This document shows, piece after piece, positions 1 to 11,699 of a stretch of DNA of 64,000 nt. Numbering within the stretch: the stretch's first letter is position 1; every line of letters begins with the position of its first letter. Origin of the DNA: Garcia nutans (lineage: Eukaryota > Streptophyta > Magnoliopsida > Malpighiales > Euphorbiaceae). The position numbers were made by a program, and so were the translations under genes. The notes below the pieces were generated by a model, which worked only from the letters and a program-made list of their open reading frames with translations, did no database searches and was not told the origin of the DNA. Where the stretch lies: the NCBI GenBank assembly GCA_947685225.1, contig CANTUV010000033.1:52615001-52679000 (forward strand), in the 5' to 3' direction.

Positions 1-1922
1 GGTACTTGCATGTATATGGTTTCATCAATATATCCATGAAGATAAGCATTGTTGATGTCAAGTTGGTGCACAGGCCAAGAGAATGCTGCTGCAACTGTTA
101 AAAAAACTCTAACTGTGACAAGCTTGGCAACAGGGGAAAAAGTTTGGTTGTAATCAAGACCAAGAAGCTGGTTGTATCCCTTTGCTACCAACCTGGCTCT
201 GTACCTGTCAATGCTCCCATCTGCATTATATTTGATCCTGTATATCCACTTACATCCCACAGGTTTAACATTAGGAGGTAAATTTGTTAAAACCCATGTG
301 TTATTTAATTCAAGAGCATTAAGCTCTTTATGCATGGCATCTATCCAATTCTTATCATTTTTAGCTTGATTATAATGACAAGGTTCTTTTGTCTTATTGA
401 CATGTGCAACAAAATTGGAATGGGTTGTGGTAAAATGAATTGTGGGTTTAGGTTTAGAATTTGTAACAAAATCTTGCAACCACACATGAGCAATCTTCTG
501 CCTGGTACTTCTTCTAACTTCTGGAATTTGTACAGTCTGAGTTTGTTCTGCTGGTTCTTGTGAACTGTGACCAATGTCTGTAACAATATTATTTTCAGGT
601 ATAAAAGATTCTGCTGTTGTACCAGTAATAGAATCTGGTGGTGTGGGTGAGGTTGGTGTTGTGTATCCAGATGTGGAAGATGGAAATTGTTCTTGAATTT
701 CATTTCTTTGTTGTGTTTGGGGAAAAGAATTGGTGGTAATATCAGAATCTGATATACAGTTTGGCAAAGTAAATGTAGTGACATCAATTTGGTTTTGGTG
801 ATGATAAGGAAAGATGGTTTCAATGAAGATGACATCTCTGGAATTTATGATGGTTTTGGATTGTAAATTGTAAAGTTTGTAGGCTTTTTTTTGTTGGGAA
901 TATCCCAAAAATACACAAGGAATGGCTCGGGGATCAAATTTCAGTTTGTGAGGTAAAGTGTTGGTAGCATAACACAAGCAGCCTATGGCTTTGAAATATT
1001 CACAATTTGCAAGTTTGTTGTAAAGTCTCTCATAAGGAGTTTGCCACTTAAGGTTCTCAGATGGAATTCTATTAGAAATGTGAGTGGCAGCTAGTAAAAC
1101 TTCAGACCAGAATCTGGTAGGTAGTTTGGATTGATATAACAATGCTCTAGCTATGTTGAGTAAGGTTTTGTGTTTCCTTTCTACAATCCCGTTCTGCTGT
1201 GGGGTGTAAGAACAAGTTTTCTGATGTATTGTACCCTGTTCTTGGAAAAACTTTTTGCATTCAAAGTTGACAAACTCAGTCCCATTGTCTGATCTTATGG
1301 TTTTTATCCTTTTATCAAAATGTGTAAAAACATAATGAAAAAAAGATTTCAAGGCAAGAAAAACTTGGCCTTTGGTTTTGAGCATGTAAGTCCAGCAGAA
1401 CCTACTATAATCATCCACTATTGTCATCATATACACAGCATTTGTCACAGATTTCACACTATATGGTCCCCACAAATCCACATGAATTAATTCAAAAGAA
1501 CTAACAGTAGAGATGGTACTAGTAGGAAAGGGCAATCTAGATTGTTTTGCCATAGGACATACAGGACACATCAACTCAATATAATCACAATCTTTTAATC
1601 CTTGTATATGTCTCATTCTTTTATGAGAAACATGACCTAACCTTGCATGCCAAAGCAAAGCCAAGTGTTTATTGTGCTTACTGCAACTACTAACAGCATT
1701 ACAAACTTTTGAAACTTTAAAGGAATCTATTGTCAAGTAATAAAGGTCTTTATAAACTTGTCCTTCAGCCAATATTTCTTTAGTCAGTAAATCCTGAAAT
1801 ACACAATATTCAGGAAAAGCATTCACTGATAAGTGGCATGTCCTTGTGAGTAAATTGACAGAAATCAAATTGCAGGTAAAGGAAGGCACATAGAGCACAT
1901 TATAAAGCACAATTATGTCATT
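1..1922 (-). CDS. copia pol frame: integrase and N-terminal part of reverse transcriptase (partial)
   Basis: From about 1922 down to position 1 the minus strand is open without a stop, about 640 codons, in the frame +1 to gag-protease. It has no obvious start codon of its own and leaves the window still open. In order I read the integrase zinc-binding HHCC region (HARLGHVSHKRM, then CPVCPMAKQ) at about 1540-1660, the catalytic core with WGPYSV and SDNGTEF at about 1280-1480, QQNGIVERK near 1180-1200, a long linker at about 480-830, and the RT fingers and palm start (QLDINNAYLHG) at the left edge. Integrase inserts the cDNA copy and RT makes it. Whether this frame is expressed depends on how the break at about 1923 is bypassed. 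Confidence 0.85.
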
Positions 1923-3267
1923 CAACTTTTATGTTGCCAATGTGTGTCACTAATCTTGTAGAATTATCAGGTAGTTTAATGACTTTGGGTGAATTTAGTT
2001 TAATGACTTTGTCAAAGAAGGATAGTGTATGGGTTATGTGGTCAGTTGCACCAGAGTCAATAATCCAATTATCCTTGCAATTAAAAACAATGCTAGAAAT
2101 AACAGAATTTAGTAAGATACCTGCAAAATTCACATTTCTGATATCACCATCAGCATACTCAGCAGTGTTTTTGCCTTTGATCTGCCTTTGCACTTCCTGT
2201 TTCACGAGTTCAGACAAGCTCAGCTCATTTGCTTCACACTTCTTTTGTTGGTTAATTTGATGTAAAGGTGATTCTTCCATTTGGATACTCATAACATTGT
2301 TTACTGACACATACTTTCTCACATCCACCCCTTTTTTCTTTTGTAATTCAATGAACCACTGAGGATATCCATGCACAGTGAAACAATTATCAATTGTGTG
2401 ACCATTCAGTTTGCATTTAGTGCAGTATTGCTTCTTCTTTTCTTCTTTTCTGGCATAATAAGAATTTCTGGTACCTCCATTCTCAGAATTTTTGTATTCT
2501 CTTGGATAACTATTGTCTCTTCTAGCCAACATCACAGCTGATACTTCTGTTGATTCAGAATTGTTGTCCTGTACTTCTCTTTGTTTTTCTACACTGAGTA
2601 CCATTGAATAAGCCTTGTTTATGGAAGGAAAAGGATCCATAAGCAAGATTTGATTCTTTACATTGTCATATTCATCTCCAAGTCCCATTAAGAACTGCAT
2701 TAATCTTCTGTTGTTATCATACTCTGTAATAGCAGTCCCTTTGTCACAACACACAGGCAAGGGTGCAAGACACAGTAATTCATCCCACTTCTTCTTAATG
2801 TTTGTGTAGTACTCAGTCACAGTTGTTGTTCCCTGTTTATAGCTGGCTATACTTCTCTCCACTTGATATATCATTGGACCATTACTCTCTCCGTACCTTT
2901 GTTTCAGTTCATCCCAAAGAGATTTTGCAGTTTTGCAAAATACGAATGCCTCAGATATATCTTTCGATACAACATTAATGATCCAAGATAAGACCATACT
3001 ATCAGCAGTCTGCCATCGTTCATAATCATCCGATTCCGGATCTGGTGGTTTTATCTTACCATTGATAAAACCTAATTTCTTCTTAGCTCTTAGAGCAACA
3101 GTGATAGCCATACTCCATGTGAGGTAGTTAGAGCCTCTTAATGGCATATTAACTAGACTAAATCCAGGAATGTCTGAATTACTTGTATAATAAGGATCAA
3201 TTTCATTGTTCTTATTGTTAATAGCAGCAATCAACTTAGTTAAATCCTCAGGAGTCATCATTCTCAT
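1918..3267 (-). CDS. copia gag-protease reading frame, ending at a frame break
   Basis: This frame encodes the capsid-like Gag protein and the aspartic protease of the copia element. The frame is open from 3441, but the first 58 codons read through LTR and leader sequence, so I place the start at the Met at 3267, which begins MRMMTPEDLTKLI. The gag domain (UBN2/Retrotran_gag type) has the typical NYLTWSMAITVALRAKKK stretch, followed by a CCHC zinc knuckle and HGYPQW. The protease core WIIDSGATDHIT is near the end. The frame stops at TGA 1918-1920, a few codons past the protease core, although the matching integrase sequence continues at once in another frame. In related elements gag and pol are usually one frame, so this is either a mutation or, less likely, programmed frameshifting. 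Confidence 0.85.
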   Translation of the reverse strand: MRMMTPEDLTKLIAAINNKNNEIDPYYTSNSDIPGFSLVNMPLRGSNYLTWSMAITVALRAKKKLGFINGKIKPPDPESDDYERWQTADSMVLSWIINVVSKDISEAFVFCKTAKSLWDELKQRYGESNGPMIYQVERSIASYKQGTTTVTEYYTNIKKKWDELLCLAPLPVCCDKGTAITEYDNNRRLMQFLMGLGDEYDNVKNQILLMDPFPSINKAYSMVLSVEKQREVQDNNSESTEVSAVMLARRDNSYPREYKNSENGGTRNSYYARKEEKKKQYCTKCKLNGHTIDNCFTVHGYPQWFIELQKKKGVDVRKYVSVNNVMSIQMEESPLHQINQQKKCEANELSLSELVKQEVQRQIKGKNTAEYADGDIRNVNFAGILLNSVISSIVFNCKDNWIIDSGATDHITHTLSFFDKVIKLNSPKVIKLPDNSTRLVTHIGNIKVE

Positions 3268-3400
3268 TAACAACCAAGAATCACAATCAAAGAAGGGAAA
3301 AAAAATCCAGATCCAAGAAAACTTCAATCGAAAGGATTTCGATCTTCGTAAACAAAAATTAGATGAGAGAGATAGAAATACCTCAGCTAATCTACCCTCA

Positions 3401-3412
3401 GCTCTGATACCA
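3401..3412 (-). other. primer-binding site for initiator Met-tRNA
   Basis: The minus strand reads TGGTATCAGAGC, the standard plant copia primer-binding site complementary to the 3' part of initiator Met-tRNA. It lies directly downstream of the putative LTR end (TGATAAGG on the plus strand from 3413, so the LTR ends CCTTATCA on the minus strand). This fixes the inner edge of the 5' LTR. Confidence 0.85.
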
Positions 3413-3670
3413 TGATAAGGATTGAAGAAACTGATAAGCAATGGAGAAGATGAATGTTTGGAAAACGCAGAGAGCTTCTCATGTTACTCCTGCAAATTTT
3501 CTTATTCTCTTTCAATCTTAACTTAGCTTACTGTACAAGCAAGTTAGTTATTATAAACAAACCAAGGAAAGATAAAGCTATAACTACTAAGCTGTTACCT
3601 AAGTATAATGACCGTGAGTGTATTAGTGTGTGCTGTACAAATGACTATACTTCTACAATATTTTACATAA
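3413..3670 (-). repeat. 5' LTR of the copia element (outer boundary uncertain)
   Basis: The LTR must abut the primer-binding site at 3412, so its inner end is 3413. I cannot fix the outer end because the partner LTR is outside the window. The sequence changes from mixed composition to almost pure AT at about 3670, which suggests an LTR of about 250 bp starting TGTAAAATAT on the minus strand. An alternative is an outer end at 4358, where CTTATCA would form a 7-bp terminal inverted pair with TGATAAG at 3413 and give a 946-bp LTR. Confidence 0.5.
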
Positions 3671-3720
3671 ATATTTTCAAATTGATGTTATTATTTATTG
3701 TTAATTATATTTATAAATAG

Positions 3721-6700
3721 TGTAAATTTAATAAGTTAAAAAAATAAATTTAATATGTTAATAAAATTTAATTCATAATTTAAGCATGATCTCTCTGTCA
3801 CATAAAATAATTATGGCTTTATTAATTTTAATTTTGATAAAATAGCATTAAAATAATTCAATTATTAATTAATTTTAATATTTTTGATATAGTCAATTAT
3901 TTATTAGTTCACTAAATATATAACATAAAAAAATATAATTTTTACTATTATTAAAATTTTAATTTTTTTTTATAATTCAAATTAAGGGTAAGGTAGTTTG
4001 ACTCTTAAGTGCAAAAAAAAGGTAGTTTGATTCTTAAAAAAGAAAGTTATTTTATTTTGGTTCTTAAAACAGAAAATTATTTTATTTTCTTATAAATATT
4101 TAAAATTAATTTGTTTAATTTAATTTAATTATTGTTTAATATTAATTTGTTTGGTTGGAAAAAAAAAACATGTCATGCGCTCTCATGGAAATCAAACGAA
4201 CATTTGAATTCAAAAATAGTGTGGGTGGGAGAGAATGAGGGTGAGGGTATAACTGTCTTAGCAATAAAGGTAAAGAAGAAGCGTACGGAGAAGGACAAAG
4301 AGGACAAAGAGTAAAAAGGGTGAAGGGTAGTTTACTCAAGGGAGGAGTCGTTGTCTTATCACAGAGCATTCGCATTCGGTGGAGGACTTATATGAGGAAG
4401 GACAGATTCAAGTGCAGACAGCAGTACGTCTTCTTACATTTTTCATTAATTTCTTTCTGGGGGTCACAAACGGAAAGTCACCCCAACTATTTTTTTAAAT
4501 AAATAAGAGAATATATATTATATTATATTTGTAAACCGTACTTATAGTATAGATGACAGTCCCATAGTACCAAACCTTTCCCAGATAAGACCCGTATCAG
4601 AAACAAATTATTATTATTATTATTATTACTAAATGAGAGATTGGAAATTTGAAATTCGTTTCGGATTTGTTTTTTGGGTAAATTACATGGAATACGACTT
4701 TTGGCATCTGAATTTCAAAAATAAGGCGCAACTTTTTTTTTTTTTTTTTTATCAAAACTAGGGTTCCATCTTTTTTTAAGGGAAAGATTTATTTAGACGG
4801 ATTATATATATATTTTACTAATAATGTAATATAACTTTTTTTATCATTATCTTTATAGTGAGATTATATATACATACACTGAATTTATGTGAGAATTTTT
4901 ATTTTTTAAACACTTTTTTTGCTTTCTTTTTTTGTTTATTTTTTAATTTTGGATCTTTATTTATATTTTTTTATTTATAAATGTTTTTTACTTTCATATT
5001 TTTAATATATATTCAAAAAATAAACATATATAATATATATATATATAATGATATATCTGCAATGCATATAATATATTTAAAAAATATTCATAACATATAT
5101 ATTACACAATTAAATAATTTATAAAAAATAAAAGATATAAATATGTATTATATATTTTATAATTAAATAATATATAAAAATTATATAATATATAAAGACT
5201 AAATATATATATATAATATTTTTATAATAATATATAGAACGTATTTAAAACATATAAAATTATATTACAAAATATACTTATAAAATTTTTAAAAAATTTT
5301 ATAAAATAATATGTAAAATAAATTTAATTTTTATATTAATATATACAAATAAAAAAAATATAATAATATACAATATTTTTATAATTTTATAAATATTTTT
5401 TAAAAAAATTTATATCAACAATAGTTTTGAAAAAAAATTTAGCTGTGCAGATAGTTTTATAAAAAGCCTTTTTTTATATTAATTTTATCTGCAAGGGGTT
5501 TAGTTCTTCTTTCAGGGTCTGCCATCTTGGGCCCGTCTGGACCGGTTTTCCATAATTCAACATCACTCATTTCATTTCCAAACAAAATCAATGAACCTAT
5601 GAAATTGGATTTATGCTTGTACAAGCATGTTTATATATATTTACAAAATAAAAAATAAATTTTATGATATTTACAATCAAATATATATATGAATTTTTAT
5701 TAGAATTATTTTTGAAAAATTTATAATATTATTTTTAATATTTAAGTCTGACCATAAATAAATAAAATTTTTATTAATAGGCACAATTTACTTGCCACAT
5801 AAGGAATTTTTTGGATTCTTAAGATATAATAATTGAATATATGTAATGAAAAATAATAAAAATTTTAATTTATAAATAAATAAATTTGAACAATTTATTT
5901 ATTAAATAAAAAGTTCCAAAAATGAAGTGGCGTTAGTACAAAGATGTGTCCTTGAGAGGATAATGGTGACTTTTGCTGTATTATCATTGCAGAAGAGGAC
6001 GCGTGGCTTAGAAGAAAAATGGGATAGAGCCGATAGTCAAGAAAGGAAAAGGATAGTCAAGAAAGAAAAAGGATCGTAAAGATTTTGACTATTTATTTAT
6101 TTTTTTTTTCACGAAAATGTGCTTTGAAAGTCTTTTGCTAGATTTTTTATTCTGCTTTTTTATCTGGTGTAGGTGTGCTTGTGGGATGTTTTTCATTCAT
6201 TTAAATTAGTTTCGTGAATAAAAATTATAGAATATTTTATATTACAATAAATTAATTAATCATATTATTTATTGATATATTTAATAATACTTAGGCAAAT
6301 AAAAATATATATATAATGAAATTACACTTATCACTAAATAAGCTAAAATGAAAAAAAATATAAATTAAATAAAATTTTCTTATGCAATAATAATAACAAT
6401 GATAATAAATATCTAATTCAAGAAAAGTAAAAAAAAAATTAAAATTATACTTTTATCTAGTAGCATGTTTTCTCTCTTCCTTTATGTTATTGATGGATAT
6501 TCACTTATTATTCAGACTAATGTTTCTATAATAAGCCATATCTTATAATAAATATAAATGGGGTTTCATATATATATATATATAAATCGCCTTTATAATG
6601 TTCCAAATAAAAGTAAATAAATATTTGAAAATTTCTAATTATTTGTTTAGATTGTATTAACTAATAAAGCAGAAGTAAATTTGGAAAATAATTAATTATT

Positions 6701-7937
6701 GTTTTAAGAAAACAGAAATTAATTATAAAGATTAATATGAAAAATATTAAGACAAATAATGGTTTTAGGCTTTTAGGAGGCCCACTGTAGTGGTCAGTAC
6801 ACTTAGTTTAGTTAATATCACATGGTACGTGTTTGGTACAGCCGCATAAGTTGACAATTTTTCCCAACTTTTCTTTTTCGCGTTTTATTTATTTATTTAT
6901 TTTTTAAATAATTATTTTTAAACAAAAATTATAAACCTGAAAAATAGAGCAACTATAAATTAATAAATTATTATGGTATTATCGGTAATATTAATCCGCA
7001 GCATTGACATTGGAGAAAATGTTTGTCATTTATCTATTTTACTATTTACGTATGAATAATTAATTAATTAAAATAGAAAATTTCTGTAAAATTAAGTTAT
7101 TAAAATAATTAATTAACTTCAAGCATATTGATCAATTATTTTAAATAAAAATCTTAGTCGTCTTTGATAAAAGTTCGGAAATTACCCATATACTTGTGAC
7201 CAAAAAATTTTCTTGTGTGTAAATATACATTAGAGTTTTATAATAAATTAATATGGTATTATTGGCAATATCAATCTTAACATTTTCTACTATTATAATT
7301 CATAAGATATATTTAAAATATCGACCGGAAATCTTTGTTTACCGCTTTTTAACTATTGAATGGAAAACTAAAAGTCGACATTGTGCTTCATATATGAAAT
7401 AATGCAATATTTTTATTTTCTTATATATATGTTTATTAATTTGGAATATTTATATAAATATTTTGAAAGGAAAATTTCACATTAATCTAAAAAATAATAA
7501 AATTATTATTATATAAACTAATTAAAGAATAACAAATTTATTTTTTTTAGAGATAGCATTCAATATTCACTTGTATTTGTATAATACTTAATACAGTGTA
7601 ATCTAAGCAAAACATAAATAAATGCCCGCTTCCCAATATGAGGATCCTATATCACACCTTACTGAATTGGACTAAAGTATGACTATGTAAAAAATATATA
7701 TATACACATCTATATTATAAATTTTTACCTAAAATCTACATGTAATAATAAGAAAAATCTATGAGTTAATCTTATTTAAATTTATTTTTTAAAGTTGTTA
7801 ATTGGTTAGGACAAATTTTTTTTAAAACTAATATCTGATTCCACTTTTAATATACTAACTCTATTCCAAAAAATATTTATACTTTTTTTCATAAAAATTA
7901 AGAATATAATAAATAAAATGATATTTTTTCTTTTATA
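3721..7937. other. AT-rich intergenic region, no gene seen
   Basis: Long runs of A/T with stops in all frames. Less AT-rich islands occur at about 4180-4460 and 5500-5620, but they hold no recognisable protein. A short ATT microsatellite lies at about 4606-4628. TA-rich low-complexity sequence fills 4800-5450. Nothing functional can be supported here. Confidence 0.6.
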
Positions 7938-8150
7938 CTTTTCAATGTATAATAAAAATAGTAGCTCGGTGGACGAATTCTTCCGCAATGAGAGGAGTAT
8001 GGAAAAAGATTAAACTCATTGAATCTTTATACGCGGCCTTCCCTTACAATTGTAAGATGCCGTTTCCACGATTCGAATCCATGATCTTGAGTCACATAGC
8101 GACAACATTTATCATTACGTCAAATCTCCCATTCTTTTCAATATATAATA
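7938..8150 (-). mobile_element. complete tRNA-derived SINE with 17-bp target-site duplications
   Basis: The body is 7955-8133 on the minus strand. The tRNA-like head contains TGACGTAATGATAA (box A-like) and GGATTCGAATCGTGG (box B-like, at 8066-8080). The body continues with GGAAACGGCATCTTACAATT and GGGAAGGCCGCGTATAAAG and closes with CACCGAGCTACTATTTTT. This layout matches a widespread plant SINE type whose body runs GGAAACAGCC, then AAGGCTGCGTA, then CACCGGGCTGCCC before the T-rich tail. The flanks are near-identical direct repeats, CTTTTCAATGTATAATA at 7938-7954 and CTTTTCAATATATAATA at 8134-8150, with one mismatch in 17. That is expected of retroposition by a LINE machinery. It encodes no protein. 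Confidence 0.85.
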
Positions 8151-9282
8151 GATATATTCAATTTTTTAAATATTAAATACATCATAAAAATAGAATAAAA
8201 AAGAAAAATAAGTAAAAAAAAATAGTATTAGCAATAGAAATGTACAATTTTTTTTAAAAAAATTGTCTATTTTTTTTAAAGTGGAGATAGCATATATATA
8301 TATATATATATATGGAACGCATAAACATCCTCATTCAATTCCTTTTAATCTTTTCATCTTATAACATGCTAAACTTTATTTTATTTTCTTAGAACAAAAT
8401 ATTTTTTTATGCGTGACCTAAACATAAGGAAGAATTAATTGCGACCAAATTTAGGTGAAATGAGGTTATAAAGTGCCCTTCCACTTAGGGCACTTACCAA
8501 ACTACCACACTTTCAATTAATTGCTAACAAAGCACTAAATGCATGCACATTGCACACTCATTATAATAATATATAATGACCAAAACCTTAATTTTCACCT
8601 CCCTTACTTTATTATTGCCTCAATTACACCCACTTATTATAAAATCTAATTCCGAACATCTCATAATGCTACCATTTTCCATTCGAAAAATTGTATATTT
8701 GTTGTCGTTTTTAGCCCCACATTCTCTGACAGACACCATTCTTCATCTTCACCATGTAGACCAAGCCTTGTTTCTAAGTGTCTTCAATGCAAGAACTACT
8801 AAAACAGGAATTAAGTGCATGGTAGATTTTTCTTTTATATATGTATATATACTAAATTTTGCATAATATAAAAAATGATTCAAGAAATGTCAATGATAAT
8901 TAAGGAGATTGGTGATGGATTGTTTAACAATGTTCACTTACCATTTCTACAATTTCAAAATTATAATTTCGCTGAAAAATTTTATTTCGTGATATAATTA
9001 AAATAAATTACAGAATTTATTCATGGAATTGAAAAAAAAAATTAAAAATCCACGACAAAAAAAATTCAAAAGTTGAGGGTTTTTTTTTTCAATTAATTTT
9101 TTAAAGAGGATTTTTTTAAATTTAAAGAGCATCATCACAACCGAGTGAATAACAACCGAGTAAAAATAAAGGGTCAAATACATAGTTGGGTTTACGTATT
9201 AAATAACAACCTAGTCAAAATACTTGTATACCTAATATTCTTGGCTATTTAGTTCCATTTGGTTCACCTAAAATACAAGTTA
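8151..9282. other. intergenic region, no gene seen
   Basis: AT-rich sequence with a TA microsatellite at about 8290-8312. A 96-codon open frame at 8576-8866 has biased, hydrophobic composition and no recognisable domain, so I do not call it a gene. The last few hundred bases before 9283 may be the former 3' flank of the ferroportin pseudogene. Confidence 0.5.
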
Positions 9283-11699
9283 TTATCTTATAATCATCTC
9301 CACCCACAAAGACAACTTCTCAAAATGGAACAAATGTTTCCTAACTAGATAAAGATGGATGCTGTAGAGAAATGCTGCCAATGTCACCGCCACAATGATA
9401 CTAAAATCAACTTCCAGAAATCCTGACCACCATTTATTGGTAATTAAAAAAAAAGAATCATGAAACTCTGAAATCAATCCATCAATCTGATACACTGTAA
9501 ATTCCCATTATGGGATTTTAATTACCTGTGGTTTTGAGATAATTATTCCCATCAGATACCCTAACAAGTCCATTGTAGATTGCAGCGAGTTCTGAACACC
9601 TCCCACAATAGATCTATCAGATTCAGGCACATGATCTTGCTCCAGTACCAGCACAGAATTATTAATTTCGAGTAAATATATATAAGATTCAAGCCACAGG
9701 CAAATCCAGGAAATAATTTTTAATCACATACGAAACAATCCAGGCAAATCCAGCTTATGTTGCCACTCCAGCCATTAGCATATAAGCTGATAATACATGA
9801 TTTTGGACCCATATTGAACCAACACATATTAAGAGGCAGGACCACTGTATTAACATGATATACAATATTAATTAATAAAATAAACGAAGTAATTATTAAA
9901 AAAAAATAAATCTTCTATATAATATATATTACGTAAACCTGCGACCATATGGACCAGAGTTCTGTTCTGAGAGTTGAAATACGAGATTGCAAGATTGGAT
10001 ATGCAAGTGTTGCAGAAATTCCAATTATAGCACTTATTCCACGTCCTATACCGATTACAAATGCTGGTATACCTTGCCATTGTAATCTAGCTGTCAGCAA
10101 ATTCCCAAAACTGCAAGAACAGTAAAGATTTAATTATGAGTTGTAAATTTAGAAACACAAACAAAACCAAGATTGTTTAACTTAGCTTAGAAGCGTCTGC
10201 CTCATAGTGTAAGATGTCAAAAATTTAAATTACCTGAGAACCGTGAAATATAACAAAGCCAGAGATACTCCTGGAAGCACAATATCTTGCTGTAAATACA
10301 CATTCCAGGTCCAACAAAAGAAGCTGGAGAAACCCATTTGCTTAACTTCCTTCCCCATTCTTTTTCTGGCGCCATTGCTGAACTTTCCTCATTTTCATTT
10401 GAAAGAGATGTGCTTTCTTCAAGATCATTAGATAAATATCTTGAAATCTTTCTACGGCTACTCTCACCTAAAGCCGGAAACCCTTTATATACACAACTAA
10501 AAAGCCTTTATTCTATCCATACTGCTACAGAGCTCCATATTGCTAAAGTCACAGCAGAGACTTTAATTGATACAAAGCTGATTATAAAGCCACTAACTAC
10601 TGGAGCAAGAAGCTTGCAAGTTAAATCAAGTCATCTTATAATGGCATTCATCTTTGTTAGTACACCTAGAGGACGACCTTCTGACATCACCACCACCCTG
10701 TAATTTTAAAAATAGCTATTAACAATCGGTATTAGTAATTGAAATTAGTGTCTATCTTCAAACTTATATATGCAATTCTTAAATAAATTACCATTCTCTT
10801 TCTATTAGGATAGTACCAGCAAGAGTGGAAAGCACACCAACAGCTCCAAATATATTTGTTATTGCCACAAGTAAAGATAAACATTGTCAAATTTGTAGAC
10901 TTTAAGGTTGAAAATACTATCAATGCAATTACTGTGCATCCAGCAATTACAAATGACTTTGGGTCACCAACCAGATTTTCAGAACCTGCCATTCAATTCA
11001 ACTAGAAATTCAATTTATCATACATAACCTAATTAGAATTTTTTTTTTTCTATTTAACTTATTTGACTCTAAAAAGAAAACACTCAGTATCACTGTAGCC
11101 ATTCGTAAATTTAAAATTTTAATGTAGCATCAAGTTCACAAGTAATAGCTGTGGATCAAACCTTAACATATTGCAACCTCTCTGCCCATTGTCCAATGAT
11201 GGGGCCAAAAATTGCAGTAGAGGCTGATTCAATAGCTCCATAAATAGCAGCAAGAATTAAAGAATCTGGCCGCAGAGTAATCATGTATAAAACAACTGAG
11301 AATTCCCACATTCTGCAGGCAATACAAAGCATTGTCACTGTTGTGCGAACCCAAAACTTTGCCAATTAATGGTTAGAAGCAAGAAAATTTTCAATTCTTT
11401 TTTCTTGATTAAAGATTATTGTGTGTAGGTTTAGGTCTAAAACTGCCTTGAAATTTGAGTTTTTAAATAGTAGAAAAATTAATTTAATTTTGATAAAAAA
11501 AAATAAGAAGGTAATTGGGTTTTCAATAATAATAATAATAATACGCAGAGAGAGAGAGAGAGAAATAAAACCTGGCATCCCATCTTGCTAAGAAATGGCC
11601 AATATACAAACATCTGATAAGAGATGATGTAGGGTGAGAAGAGTCTTGATCAGAAGAATAATCTTCTTGTTGTTGTTCAACAAAGGGTGGGTCTCTCAT
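9283..11699 (-). pseudogene. IREG: ferroportin (IREG/SLC40A-type metal exporter) pseudogene
   Basis: Seven exon blocks with good GT-AG borders read as plant ferroportin, a multi-pass exporter of iron, cobalt or nickel. Proposed exons are 11572-11699, 11162-11312, 10792-10985, 10234-10697, 9939-10110, 9536-9844 and 9283-9422. Exon 2 carries RMWEFSVVLYMI and GPIIGQWAERLQYVK. Exon 5 (GIPAFVIGIGRGISA) and the end of exon 7 (SIHLYLVRKHLFHFEKL) are also clear. The locus is broken: two frame changes in exon 3, in-frame stops at 10631-10633 and 10508-10510 in exon 4, a frame change near 10307, a stop at 9755-9757 with scrambled sequence after it, and a frame change near 9390 in exon 7. Exons 1, 2 and 5 look undamaged. 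Intact splice sites and introns show a decayed genomic gene, not a retrocopy. A functional paralogue elsewhere is likely but not seen. Confidence 0.9.

Larger units (their letters stand above)
1..3412 (-). mobile_element. Ty1/copia LTR retrotransposon, internal region, cut by the left window edge
   Basis: On the minus strand the order is primer-binding site, leader, gag, zinc knuckle, protease, integrase and start of reverse transcriptase, which is the Ty1/copia order. The primer-binding site at 3401-3412 reads TGGTATCAGAGC, the usual match to initiator Met-tRNA. The zinc knuckle (C-x2-C-x4-H-x4-C) lies near 2385-2430, the protease core DSGATDH near 2039-2060, the integrase motif QQNGIVE near 1180-1200, and the RT motif QLDINNAYLHG at about 30-66. 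The rest of RT, RNase H, the polypurine tract and the 3' LTR lie beyond position 1. The internal region is in two open frames separated by one +1 shift near 1923, so decay is slight and the insertion is probably young. Confidence 0.95.

Noticed and set aside
341..835. 164-codon open frame on the minus strand
   Set aside because: It is an out-of-frame shadow of the copia pol linker. The true pol frame, one register away, reads continuously from integrase to reverse transcriptase.
8576..8866. 96-codon open frame on the plus strand
   Set aside because: Leu- and Ile-rich translation of AT-rich DNA, with no domain, no promoter signal and no neighbouring gene structure.
10180..10232. tRNA-like sequence in a ferroportin pseudogene intron
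   Set aside because: It has a SINE-head look (CTTAGCTTAGAAGCGTCTGC) but no recognisable box B and no flanking duplication that I could find.
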